A stretch of 5,078 bases of DNA from CBIFWW01 sp966186435 (GCA_966186435.1 CBIFWW010000189.1:1-5078), one strand, 5' to 3'; positions 1 to 5,078 are shown, counted from the stretch's first letter. Notes: a model not told the origin generated them from the letters alone. Program-made: numbers and translations.

Positions 1-1
1 C

Positions 2-145
2 GGTAATCAGGTGAGTCTGATAAGCGGCCGCGACACCACCCTCACCGGGGCGCAGCTGAGCGGCGAATCCATTAAGGACGACGTGGGCCGTAACCTGTCG
101 ATTGCCAGCCGGCAGGATAACGACCGTTACGACACGAAGCAGTAG
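2..145 (+). pseudogene. 3' remnant of a filamentous haemagglutinin / CdiA-type large exoprotein, cut by the window edge
   Basis: The reading frame starting at base 2 is open from the window edge to TAG at 143-145 and gives 47 residues. It contains SGRDTTLTGAQLSGESI, then DVGRNLSIASRQDND, then YDTKQ. This is the typical repeat of two-partner-secretion exoproteins (FHA, ShlA and CdiA families), in which a beta-helix rung of the form GxDxTLxGAQVSG is followed by VGRxLxIxSxQDxDxYDSKQ. In intact relatives the frame continues for hundreds of residues to a toxin or adhesin tip. Here it stops directly after YDTKQ, yet the next codons still read NTSARASV, similar to the NxSAGASV-type continuation. This suggests a CAG-to-TAG nonsense change followed by loss of the 3' part. 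G+C over bases 1-140 is 86/140 (61%), which looks higher than the flanking DNA. The 5' part lies outside the window, so I cannot say whether the upstream gene is otherwise whole. Family assignment is fairly sure; pseudogene status is inferred. Confidence 0.72.
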
Positions 146-174
146 AATACCAGCGCCAGGGCCAGCGTTATCTA

Positions 175-471
175 TCAGATATACCGTGCCAGCTTCTGTT
201 TTAACCGCTGGTTTTCCTGTATCAATTGCTCATTTTCTTCCAGCAGCGTTAGCACCACGGCTATGCCTGGCCAATCTAACTCCAGTTCACGACGCAGCCG
301 CAGCGCCCGGTGGGCGGTGGCGAGGGCGCGCTCGTCAAACAACCATGGGCTGATATCAATATTGCGAGGATGGATGACGCCCAGGCCGACAATCTCATCT
401 AACTCCGCTTCAGCCACGCCGCTGTAGGTACAAAACTCAGTGACGGTGAGGATTACAGTAACGTTCGCCAT
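175..471 (-). CDS. cbpM: CbpM, inhibitor/modulator of the co-chaperone CbpA
   Basis: A 98-residue cytoplasmic protein of the CbpM/MerR-like family. CbpM binds the J-domain of CbpA and blocks both its co-chaperone activity with DnaK and its DNA binding (known for E. coli). The N-terminus MANVTV, the TEFC segment at residues 11-14, EIVGLGV at 26-32 and the block LDWPGIAVVLTLL at 65-77 match E. coli CbpM as I recall it. Residues 8-36 would form the winged-helix-like part, and the C-terminal helix (about 72-97, with ENEQLIQENQRLKQKL) looks like a short coiled coil. I chose ATG at 471 over the in-frame ATG at 486. It restores the family N-terminus, sits in a TAATG overlap with the cbpA stop, and has GGAGG eight bases upstream. 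Expression is therefore expected to be translationally coupled to cbpA. The length is close to the 101 residues of E. coli CbpM. No convincing terminator follows. Confidence 0.95.
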   Translation of the reverse strand: MANVTVILTVTEFCTYSGVAEAELDEIVGLGVIHPRNIDISPWLFDERALATAHRALRLRRELELDWPGIAVVLTLLEENEQLIQENQRLKQKLARYI

Positions 472-1397
472 TAGGCTTTCCTCCATGCTTTACGGGGCGA
501 GAAGGTTGACTCAGCATCAGCCAGCTGCTGCCAAATAGCCGCCGTTTTATCATCAGGCTTAGGTGGCATCACTATTTTGATAACGGCATACAGGTCACCC
601 GTGGCTTGCTTATTCACCAGCCCTTTCCCCTTCAGGCGTAGACGCTGCCCGGCCTGGCTGCCGGCGGGGATGATCATCAATACACTCTCTTTGAGGGTTG
701 GCACCTCAACCTTAGCGCCCAGCGCAGCTTCCCACGGGGCGAGAGGCACCACCACTTCCAGATCCTGGCCCACCACATCAAACAGCGGGTGAGGGGCAAT
801 GTTGATCACCAACCACAGGTCGCCATTCGGGCCACCGCCCTCGCCAGGGGTACCCTGGCCTTTCACCCGTATGCGCTGGCCGTTGCCTACGCCTGCGGGG
901 ATTTTCACATTCAGTGTTTTAGGGATTTCCTGCTCTACCATGCCAAAAACGTTATAAACCGGCAGGTTGTAGCTGATGGTGCGGGTTTGGGCCTCGAGGG
1001 TTTCTTCGAGGAAGATGGCCACTTCAATTTCAATATCTTGCCCACGAGTGGCTCGGGTTTGCTGCTGCTGGCGGGCGCGTTGGCCGAAGATGGAAGAGAA
1101 GATATCGTCAAAGTTTTCCGGGCGATAGCTTTGCCCTTGCTGGCTACCGTGTGGCGGTGTCTGCCCGAAGCCAGGGTCATTGCGGTAAGCCCAGATTTGA
1201 TCGTACTCGGCGTGTTTATCGTCATCGCGCAGCACCTCCCAGGCCTCGGCTAAATCTTTGAATTTTGCCTCAGCATCAGGCTCTTTACTGACATCGGGGT
1301 GATACTTCCGCGCCAGGCGGCGGTAGGCGGTTTTTATCGTTTTCTCATCATCGCCCTGCTTTACACCTAATATTGAATAATAATCCTTTAATTCCAT
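471..1397 (-). CDS. cbpA: CbpA, DnaJ-like (type II Hsp40) co-chaperone and curved-DNA-binding protein
   Basis: A 308-residue protein nearly collinear with the 306-residue E. coli CbpA as remembered. It stimulates DnaK ATPase and substrate loading, and in stationary phase it also binds curved DNA on the nucleoid (known for the family). The J-domain covers residues 1-70, with the DnaK-contacting HPD at 33-35. A Gly/Phe/Gln-rich linker with FDDIFSSIFGQ runs from about 72 to 118. C-terminal substrate-binding domain I is about 119-205 (RGQDIEIEVAIFLEETL, then VKIPAGVGNGQRIRVKGQG). Domain II is about 207-278, and the dimerisation tail is 279-308 (MPPKPDDKTAAIWQQLADAE). The four CxxCxGxG zinc repeats of DnaJ are absent, as expected for CbpA. 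The start ATG has AGAGG seven bases upstream, and a sigma-S-like -10 lies about 60 bases before it. It is first in an operon with cbpM. The frame is intact and nothing suggests decay. Confidence 0.97.
   Translation of the reverse strand: MELKDYYSILGVKQGDDEKTIKTAYRRLARKYHPDVSKEPDAEAKFKDLAEAWEVLRDDDKHAEYDQIWAYRNDPGFGQTPPHGSQQGQSYRPENFDDIFSSIFGQRARQQQQTRATRGQDIEIEVAIFLEETLEAQTRTISYNLPVYNVFGMVEQEIPKTLNVKIPAGVGNGQRIRVKGQGTPGEGGGPNGDLWLVINIAPHPLFDVVGQDLEVVVPLAPWEAALGAKVEVPTLKESVLMIIPAGSQAGQRLRLKGKGLVNKQATGDLYAVIKIVMPPKPDDKTAAIWQQLADAESTFSPRKAWRKA
480..484 (-). promoter_or_regulatory. Ribosome binding site of cbpM inside the cbpA 3' end
   Basis: GGAGG on the minus strand lies within the last codons of cbpA, eight bases before the ATG at 471. 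This start shares its A with the TAA stop of cbpA (TAATG). The site decides the cbpM start: the upstream in-frame ATG at 486 overlaps this motif and has no comparable site of its own. Confidence 0.8.
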
Positions 1398-1404
1398 AGT
1401 GTTG

Positions 1405-1409
1405 CCTCT
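1405..1409 (-). promoter_or_regulatory. Ribosome binding site of cbpA
   Basis: AGAGG on the minus strand, seven bases before the ATG at 1397. It supports this start, which also gives the family N-terminus MELKDYY. Confidence 0.75.
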
Positions 1410-1454
1410 TACTTTCTTAACTTGCCACGGCTAGTTTAAATAAAAAACGCTGTA

Positions 1455-1465
1455 TTAAGCATAGG
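1455..1465 (-). promoter_or_regulatory. Probable sigma-S-type promoter (-10 element) of cbpA-cbpM
   Basis: The minus strand reads CCTATGCTTAA here. It fits the extended -10 pattern preferred by sigma-S (CTAYRCTTAA type, with C just before the TATGCT hexamer and TTAA after it). The hexamer is 1463-1458, so transcription would start near 1451, giving a leader of roughly 50 bases. No good TTGACA-like -35 stands 16-18 bases upstream, which is tolerable for a sigma-S promoter. E. coli cbpA is known to be induced in stationary phase through sigma-S. Agreement between motif, position and known regulation supports the call, but the start site is predicted only from the sequence. Confidence 0.65.
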
Positions 1466-1478
1466 GCAGCTCAAAGGG

Positions 1479-1500
1479 TTGAACCTATTGATGTGTTCAA
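1479..1500. repeat. Inverted repeat TTGAAC-N10-GTTCAA upstream of the cbpA -10
   Basis: Two perfect 6-base arms (1479-1484 and 1495-1500) are separated by 10 bases. The left arm also lies inside a small palindrome, GGTTGAACC, at 1477-1485. Relative to the predicted cbpA start the dyad covers about -28 to -50, so a protein bound there would meet RNA polymerase. Spacing of one helical turn between arm starts plus some bases is compatible with a dimeric regulator, but I do not recognise the site. Confidence 0.35.
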
Positions 1501-1559
1501 TAATCCGTAAACCAGAGTGAACCCTTAGGTAAAAAAGCGAGGCTATTCAGGCCATTTTA

Positions 1560-1595
1560 CCCTCGGGACAAACCGCATCTTTTGGTTTCTGAGGG
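1560..1595. repeat. Imperfect two-part hairpin in the yoaC upstream region
   Basis: The outer arms CCCTC (1560-1564) and GAGGG (1591-1595) enclose the inner arms AAACC (1570-1574) and GGTTT (1584-1588), with a 9-base loop and a 5/2-base internal loop. No T-run follows on either strand, so it is not a standard terminator. It could be a regulatory dyad or a structured leader. Support is modest because short arms like these can arise by chance. Confidence 0.3.
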
Positions 1596-1622
1596 ATGTC
1601 GCACTCTTGGCAGTTTTAGCAG

Positions 1623-1672
1623 GCGGGGGCCTCATTTTGGTGTTATGAATATAGATGGGTAAGGCCCCTCGC
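1623..1672 (+). promoter_or_regulatory. GC-rich long-range hairpin upstream of yoaC
   Basis: GCGGGGGCCT at 1623-1632 pairs with AGGCCCCTCGC at 1662-1672, apart from one mismatched or bulged position. It makes a stem of about 10 base pairs that encloses a loop of 29 bases containing the AT-rich TATGAATATAG. If transcription of yoaC starts upstream, this would be a strong leader structure 40 bases before the start codon. If it starts inside the loop, only the right arm would be transcribed. Its function is unknown. Confidence 0.4.
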
Positions 1673-1699
1673 AGGCTTGTTTATTACACGGATTATTTT

Positions 1700-1704
1700 A
1701 AGGA
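1700..1704 (+). promoter_or_regulatory. Ribosome binding site of the yoaC-like gene
   Basis: AAGGA lies seven bases before the ATG at 1712. It selects this start over the in-frame ATG at 1655, which has no such site, and yields a 99-residue protein. Confidence 0.75.
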
Positions 1705-1711
1705 TAAGAAT

Positions 1712-2011
1712 ATGACAGCGGTAATCGATAAAGCGTTAGACTTCATAGATGGTATGAACACATCGGCTTCAGCCCCTCACCCAATGGACGAAAGCACCAC
1801 CAAGGGAATGCTTAAGTATCTGAAGGATCTGGGCGTTCCAGCCAGCCCGGCAGACATCATTGCCCGGGGCAGTCAGGAAGGCTGGAATGATGGATTTACC
1901 ACTAAAGTCGCTGATTGGGCTGAAAGGATTGAGTCCGGGAATCGTGTCCTTGTTAAAAACCCCGAATATTTTTCTGCGTATATGCGTGAGCAGCTTAAAT
2001 CACTAACGTGA
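1712..2011 (+). CDS. yoaC: DUF1889 family protein, YoaC-like (function unknown)
   Basis: A small soluble protein of 99 residues with no signal peptide or membrane segment. The ATG at 1712, with AAGGA seven bases upstream, gives the length I remember for E. coli/Salmonella YoaC (DUF1889). Family-like features are FIDGMNTSASAPHPMD at about 11-26, MLKYLKDLGVPASPADI at 33-49, the ARGSQEGWN segment at 51-59 and NPEYFSAYMREQL at 83-95. Family members are enterobacterial and expected to be mostly helical; no biochemical role is known to me. The gene stands alone, divergent from cbpA and convergent with the methyltransferase gene. A strong hairpin lies 10 bases after its stop. The family match is from memory of the sequence pattern, so the symbol is less certain than the reality of the gene. 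Confidence 0.75.
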   Translation: MTAVIDKALDFIDGMNTSASAPHPMDESTTKGMLKYLKDLGVPASPADIIARGSQEGWNDGFTTKVADWAERIESGNRVLVKNPEYFSAYMREQLKSLT

Positions 2012-2021
2012 ACCTGCTTTA

Positions 2022-2064
2022 ACCGCTGGGATGCTCCTGGCCTGAGGGCTGGAGCATCCGCGGT
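2022..2064. terminator. Strong hairpin between convergent yoaC and methyltransferase genes, possible (atypical) terminator
   Basis: GGATGCTCC (2029-2037) and GGAGCATCC (2051-2059) form a perfect 9-pair stem with a 13-base loop. ACCGC (2022-2026) and GCGGT (2060-2064) extend it by 5 pairs beyond a 2-base TG bulge on the left. It begins 10 bases after the yoaC stop and ends 16 bases before the methyltransferase stop, where a shared terminator would be expected. However, no U-tract follows directly on either strand; the nearest is TTTT at 2075-2078 on the plus strand. It may therefore act as a 3'-end stabiliser or a weak terminator. Confidence 0.55.
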
Positions 2065-2080
2065 GAGTCGCTCGTTTTGG

Positions 2081-2737
2081 TTATGCTCTGCGACTAAAAA
2101 TGAAGAACTCCGCGAAGGAGGTATTGATTTGGTCGTGGCGATTGAAGGGATAACGATTAGGGATATGTTTATCCAACTGCCAATTACTACCCAAGTGTTC
2201 CGAAACCCAATCGGTAAACTGGCGATGTTTTACATGCTTCACATGGCTACCAAGCAAGTGATTTAACGCTTCATTGTTGGAGGCGTAAATAATCACGTGG
2301 CGCGTTGCCGCAGCGAATAGTGTTTCCATGTAGCGCTCAAATACCTCTTCTTCAATAAGGTGATAAATCACATCCAGTGAAATCGCCAACTCGGCTTGCT
2401 GCCCCAACCATTCCCTCACCGGTAAAAACGTCTTGGTCGGGTCGTCATTAAAGCGTGCCTGGCATAGACGCAACGCCTGATCGGCCACGTCAAACCCGAT
2501 GTATTGAGGGTAACGTGCAAGCGACAGCTGATTGCCATCACCGCAGCCAAATTCGATGACAGACTGAATGGCGTTGGCAATCACAAACTGGTTTATTACC
2601 GCGGCTTTAAAATCGGCCAGCCGGCCATAAGATCCTGCGCCAGAATTGCCGTTTAACCGATAACGATCTTCCCAATACTGAGCTGAATGGTCAAAATTTA
2701 AGGTTTCTTTAAGTGGTGACACGGCTTTCTCCGGCAT
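2081..2737 (-). CDS. Class I SAM-dependent methyltransferase, probably glycan-modifying
   Basis: A 218-residue soluble Rossmann-fold methyltransferase. SAM-binding motif I is VIEFGCGDGNQ at residues 60-70, and the motif II acidic residue is D83 in YIGFDVAD. A motif IV-like strand is AISLDVIYHL at 118-127. The N-terminal signature YWEDRY with SGAGSYGRLADFK (about 21-44) is one I associate with methyltransferases found beside glycosyltransferases in surface-polysaccharide clusters. I chose ATG at 2737. It shares its A with the glycosyltransferase stop (TAATG), has AAGGGGG five bases upstream, and lets the protein start shortly before the conserved YWE region. The alternative upstream start at 2776 would place 39 bases inside the previous gene. 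Coupling to the glycosyltransferase suggests that it methylates the same glycan or its sugar precursor. The acceptor and the O-, N- or C-methyl position cannot be read from the sequence. Confidence 0.85.
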   Translation of the reverse strand: MPEKAVSPLKETLNFDHSAQYWEDRYRLNGNSGAGSYGRLADFKAAVINQFVIANAIQSVIEFGCGDGNQLSLARYPQYIGFDVADQALRLCQARFNDDPTKTFLPVREWLGQQAELAISLDVIYHLIEEEVFERYMETLFAAATRHVIIYASNNEALNHLLGSHVKHVKHRQFTDWVSEHLGSNWQLDKHIPNRYPFNRHDQINTSFAEFFIFSRRA

Positions 2738-4956
2738 TAAATCCCCCTTCGCTGGAATAGCGGCGGAGGCACACATTCATCATCCAACACCGAGGCTTTA
2801 AGCAAGGCGATGGCATCCGTTGAACTGCTTTTAAGAGCAGTAAAATTGAAATCAAAGACGCGCCAAAAGCCGTTAGTGGCATGCTGTGCTAAATAATCGG
2901 CAATGGGCTGGCGCTCATCACCTGTACAAATCAAAACCGGCTTTCCGAACAGAGGCAAGGGCGCATCGTTAATGAATATCAGTTGGAAACGCTTATCCTT
3001 TTGGCTTGCGAGGCACTTCACGGCAGGGAGGAGTTGCTGCGGCGTTTTACCCCGGGCATCAATGACAATTAACAGGTTGTCGGGGGCGCTATTTATCCGC
3101 AGCGCCTGGCAACGTTTAGTGATGATTTCTGTTATCTCTTGTGGCTTACATCCGGGGAATAGCTCGCCATGAGAGTAGCGCCGGAGCATGGCTGTCACAA
3201 TGCGATGTTCATAGGACATATCAACGGGTTTGCCAAACCCGGTTAAATTGCTGTCGTGCAGGCGATAGCTGACATTGCATTGGGGGGTGAACATCAGTGA
3301 GGCGCGGCCCAAAGCGCGTGACCAAAATTCATAATCGTGCGCCCGCAGATACCGATGATCGTAGCCGCCGATGTTGGCGTATAACGAACGCCGTACGCAG
3401 CATCCAGGGTTGGATACCACATTGGTTTCAAATAGGCGGTGCAGCCAGTTTGCCGGGGAGTGGGCAAACAGGGCGAAATACCGTTTTTGATCCCCGAGGG
3501 TTTCCATCCCACAGGAGATCACATCCACTTCTGGCCAACGGTGCAACAAAGAACGGTAATGGCTAAGGGCATTGGCATGGAGTAAATCATCGCTATCCAG
3601 CCACACCAGATAGTCGCCAGCCGCTTCTTCAATACAACGGTTCCGGGTGTCCGGGGCGTGGGTATGCGCTTTGCGGATAATACGTAAACGGGCGTCGTTG
3701 ATGGTTGCCAACATGCCCAGGCTATTGTCATCGGAACCATCGTCGACCACGACGACTTCGAAAACACTATCACGTTGATTGAGTGCCGAGCAGACAGCAG
3801 GAAGGATGTACCGTTCCCGGTTGTAGCTGGGGATAGCGATGGTAAACAGTGGGTGAGTGGTCACTTCGCGTTGCCATAGTGCAGTGTAACGCGCACACAG
3901 AGTAGACTGCTGCAAACATGCCTGCCCATCACGCTGATATTGTTGCGGATCGCGTTCGGAGGCGGTTATCTGCGCCACGGCTTCATCAATGCTGGTGACA
4001 AAGTAGCGTGAGGGTAAGTACTCATCCAATCCACCCGCCGCCGGGAATACCACGGGTTTTAACCCCGCCAGCATGGCCTCAAATATCGCCATTCCTTGAG
4101 ATTCATGGTAGCTCACTGAAAGCAAATAACTTTTATCTCGGTACCATGACGCCATTTGCTCTGCTGGAATGGCACCGCCTATATGTACATTGTCTTGCAA
4201 CCCCAGCTTGTCCCGCATATAGCAGAAGCTCTCGTATAGGCAGGTGTCTTCAATGCGCCCGGCAATGGAGAGCGTGTAACGTTGGTCGATTTTTACTAAG
4301 GCCTGCATGATAGGCAGAAGCTGCATCAGGTTTTTTTGAGGGGCAAATCGCGCGACACAGCCCAGAGCAAAGGCATTGCCTTGCGTGAGCACGGGCACCG
4401 CCTGATGTTCCGTTAAATTGGGCAGCACTGTCACCTTCAGTTGCTCAGGCCGGCGGTCGCCTAACTGGCTGAGGAAGCGCTGCTTCATTGCCTCACTGAC
4501 CAATACCACTTCATCCACGTTGGACCATGCGATTTCAAGAATCCGGGGCTGATACAACTCATAGCGATGGATACGACACACAATGCGGCAATATTTCGCC
4601 ATTTTCGATGCGGCAACGATGGCGCCATCACCCCATTCAAACCAAGCGACATCACAGAATTTCATGGCATTGAGCAGGCGCTGAGGGGTTAAACCCTGGG
4701 CTGGCAAGGTGCTGACCAAATGCCCCTCTTCCCGCATCAGGTGCATGACCGGTTGCATAAAATGCAGGTTGTCATTGGTGGCGGTCACCAGAATATGTTG
4801 TTGCCGATCGGTAAGGGGATGGAATCGGAACTGTTTTCCGTCTTCTTCTACGCCAATACAGCGGCGGCCCAACAAACGTTGTTGATAAGCCGTGAGGTGG
4901 AATTGGTCTTCATCGCCACAGGTGGCGGTAATAAATTCAGTGGTTTTGCCAATCAT
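2737..4956 (-). CDS. Multi-domain glycosyltransferase: GT-B (GT4-like) + GT-A (GT2-like) + degenerate GT2-like C-terminal domain
   Basis: About 739 residues from ATG 4956, with no membrane segment. Domain 1 (about 55-365) is a GT-B fold of GT4 type. It has CRIHRYELY near 127-135, the phosphate-binding R203/K208 in GCVARFAPQKN, and the E-x7-E motif at E285/E293 (ESQGMAIFEAM), followed by a GGLDEY loop. Domain 2 (about 369-600) is a GT-A fold of GT2 type. It begins PLFTIAIPSYNRERYILP, has VVVVDDGSDDNS (402-412), the metal-binding DSDD at 454-457, GGYD (530-533) and a HDYEFW catalytic-base motif (540-545). Domain 3 (about 626-739) begins like another GT2 domain (LLIVIDARGKTPQQLLPAVK, then FQLIFINDAP). 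It has FDFN where DXD should be, so it is probably non-catalytic. The protein likely adds two sugars in sequence to a surface glycan. It is translationally coupled to the downstream methyltransferase. The start is uncertain, as an in-frame TTG at 5022 would add 22 residues. Confidence 0.85.
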   Translation of the reverse strand: MIGKTTEFITATCGDEDQFHLTAYQQRLLGRRCIGVEEDGKQFRFHPLTDRQQHILVTATNDNLHFMQPVMHLMREEGHLVSTLPAQGLTPQRLLNAMKFCDVAWFEWGDGAIVAASKMAKYCRIVCRIHRYELYQPRILEIAWSNVDEVVLVSEAMKQRFLSQLGDRRPEQLKVTVLPNLTEHQAVPVLTQGNAFALGCVARFAPQKNLMQLLPIMQALVKIDQRYTLSIAGRIEDTCLYESFCYMRDKLGLQDNVHIGGAIPAEQMASWYRDKSYLLSVSYHESQGMAIFEAMLAGLKPVVFPAAGGLDEYLPSRYFVTSIDEAVAQITASERDPQQYQRDGQACLQQSTLCARYTALWQREVTTHPLFTIAIPSYNRERYILPAVCSALNQRDSVFEVVVVDDGSDDNSLGMLATINDARLRIIRKAHTHAPDTRNRCIEEAAGDYLVWLDSDDLLHANALSHYRSLLHRWPEVDVISCGMETLGDQKRYFALFAHSPANWLHRLFETNVVSNPGCCVRRSLYANIGGYDHRYLRAHDYEFWSRALGRASLMFTPQCNVSYRLHDSNLTGFGKPVDMSYEHRIVTAMLRRYSHGELFPGCKPQEITEIITKRCQALRINSAPDNLLIVIDARGKTPQQLLPAVKCLASQKDKRFQLIFINDAPLPLFGKPVLICTGDERQPIADYLAQHATNGFWRVFDFNFTALKSSSTDAIALLKASVLDDECVPPPLFQRRGI
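2743..2749 (-). promoter_or_regulatory. Ribosome binding site of the methyltransferase inside the glycosyltransferase 3' end
   Basis: AAGGGGG on the minus strand, five bases before the ATG at 2737. It fixes the methyltransferase start at the TAATG overlap and suggests translational coupling with the glycosyltransferase. Confidence 0.7.
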
Positions 4957-5078
4957 AATTAACCAAATGTATGCCCCACATTGGCGCTGCCAGTGTGACG
5001 GGGAATGAGATGGTTTTAGCAAAGCAATAAATATGCCACTTGTATTTTGATAATAATTTTAATGGGTTAGGTGGGGGT
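4957..5078 (-). other. AT-rich region upstream of the glycosyltransferase gene
   Basis: On the minus strand this 122-base stretch has runs such as TTAAAATTATTATCAAAATA and CATATTTATT. A CATATT hexamer could serve as a -10, but no acceptable -35 stands 17 bases before it. No good ribosome binding site precedes either candidate start (TTG 5022 or ATG 4956). No JUMPstart/ops sequence (GGCGGTAG) is seen. The gene may be expressed from a promoter beyond the window. Confidence 0.35.

Larger units (their letters stand above)
1501..1711. other. Leader side of the cbpA/yoaC divergent intergenic region
   Basis: Together with 1398-1500 this is a gene-free stretch of about 314 bases between divergent cbpA and yoaC. 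It contains two imperfect hairpins (1560-1595 and 1623-1672) and the yoaC ribosome binding site. I see no convincing TTGACA/TATAAT pair for yoaC. The AT-rich stretch TATGAATATAG at 1644-1654 is the most -10-like segment but has no matching -35. An in-frame ATG at 1655 could lengthen yoaC by 19 residues, but it has no ribosome binding site and would add residues unlike the family. Confidence 0.5.

Noticed and set aside
172..182. Small palindrome around the cbpM stop (TATCT/AGATA) as a terminator.
   Set aside because: Five weak A:T-rich pairs, overlapping the stop codon and with no T-run after them on the minus strand.
102..353. Plus-strand open frame of 83 codons opposite cbpM.
   Set aside because: It overlaps the haemagglutinin remnant and is antisense to the well-supported cbpM gene, with no ribosome binding site and no recognisable protein features.
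789..1253. Plus-strand open frame of 154 codons opposite cbpA.
   Set aside because: It lies wholly antisense to the intact, strongly family-matching cbpA gene and resembles no family I know; it is a by-product of cbpA codon usage.
1655..1711. Longer yoaC start at ATG 1655.
   Set aside because: No ribosome binding site precedes it, part of the hairpin right arm would be coding, and the shorter start has AAGGA at good spacing and the family length.
198..2030. The 12-mer TTTAACCGCTGG occurs near the cbpM 3' end and again after yoaC, suggesting a duplicated 3'-end element.
   Set aside because: One shared 12-mer is about what chance gives in a 5 kb window, and the flanking bases differ. One copy is coding sequence on the other strand.
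2063..2266. Plus-strand open frame of 67 codons starting in the hairpin downstream of yoaC.
   Set aside because: It is antisense to the conserved C-terminus of the methyltransferase and its product shows no motif.

Overview
This window looks like chromosomal DNA of an enterobacterium (Enterobacterales). The best evidence is the pair of minus-strand genes at 175-1397, which match E. coli CbpA and CbpM closely over their whole length as I recall those proteins, and a 99-codon plus-strand gene at 1712-2011 that looks like the enterobacterial DUF1889 protein YoaC. Base composition is near 50% G+C by eye. That fits moderate-GC relatives of E. coli better than a very GC-rich genus, but I cannot name the genus.

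Layout from left to right: (1) 2-145, plus strand, is the cut-off tail of a filamentous-haemagglutinin/CdiA-type protein. It ends at an in-frame TAG, with family-like residues continuing for a few codons beyond, so it is probably a decayed remnant. (2) 175-1397, minus strand, is a two-gene operon in which cbpA (DnaJ-like co-chaperone) is followed by cbpM (its inhibitor). The genes are joined by a TAATG stop/start overlap and are preceded by a -10 element of the sigma-S type. (3) 1398-1711 is a divergent intergenic region of about 314 bases. It holds the cbpA promoter, a TTGAAC/GTTCAA dyad and two imperfect hairpins ahead of yoaC. (4) 1712-2011, plus strand, is the yoaC-like gene. (5) 2012-2080 is a short gap between convergent genes and contains a strong hairpin. 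(6) 2081-4956, minus strand, is a second two-gene unit: a large multi-domain glycosyltransferase followed by a class I SAM-dependent methyltransferase, again joined by TAATG. (7) 4957-5078 is AT-rich upstream DNA, and the promoter of the glycan unit may lie there or outside the window.

The two units have unrelated jobs. cbpA-cbpM is a stress/stationary-phase chaperone module working with DnaK. The glycosyltransferase-methyltransferase pair probably builds and methylates a surface glycan (O-antigen, capsule, exopolysaccharide or a glycosylated surface protein), but no acceptor is visible here. The most unusual item is the glycosyltransferase. It carries a GT-B (GT4-like) domain, a GT-A (GT2-like) domain and a third C-terminal domain that resembles a GT2 domain without its DXD metal-binding motif. 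I see no tRNA, rRNA, CRISPR array, insertion sequence or phage gene, and no clearly new type of system.
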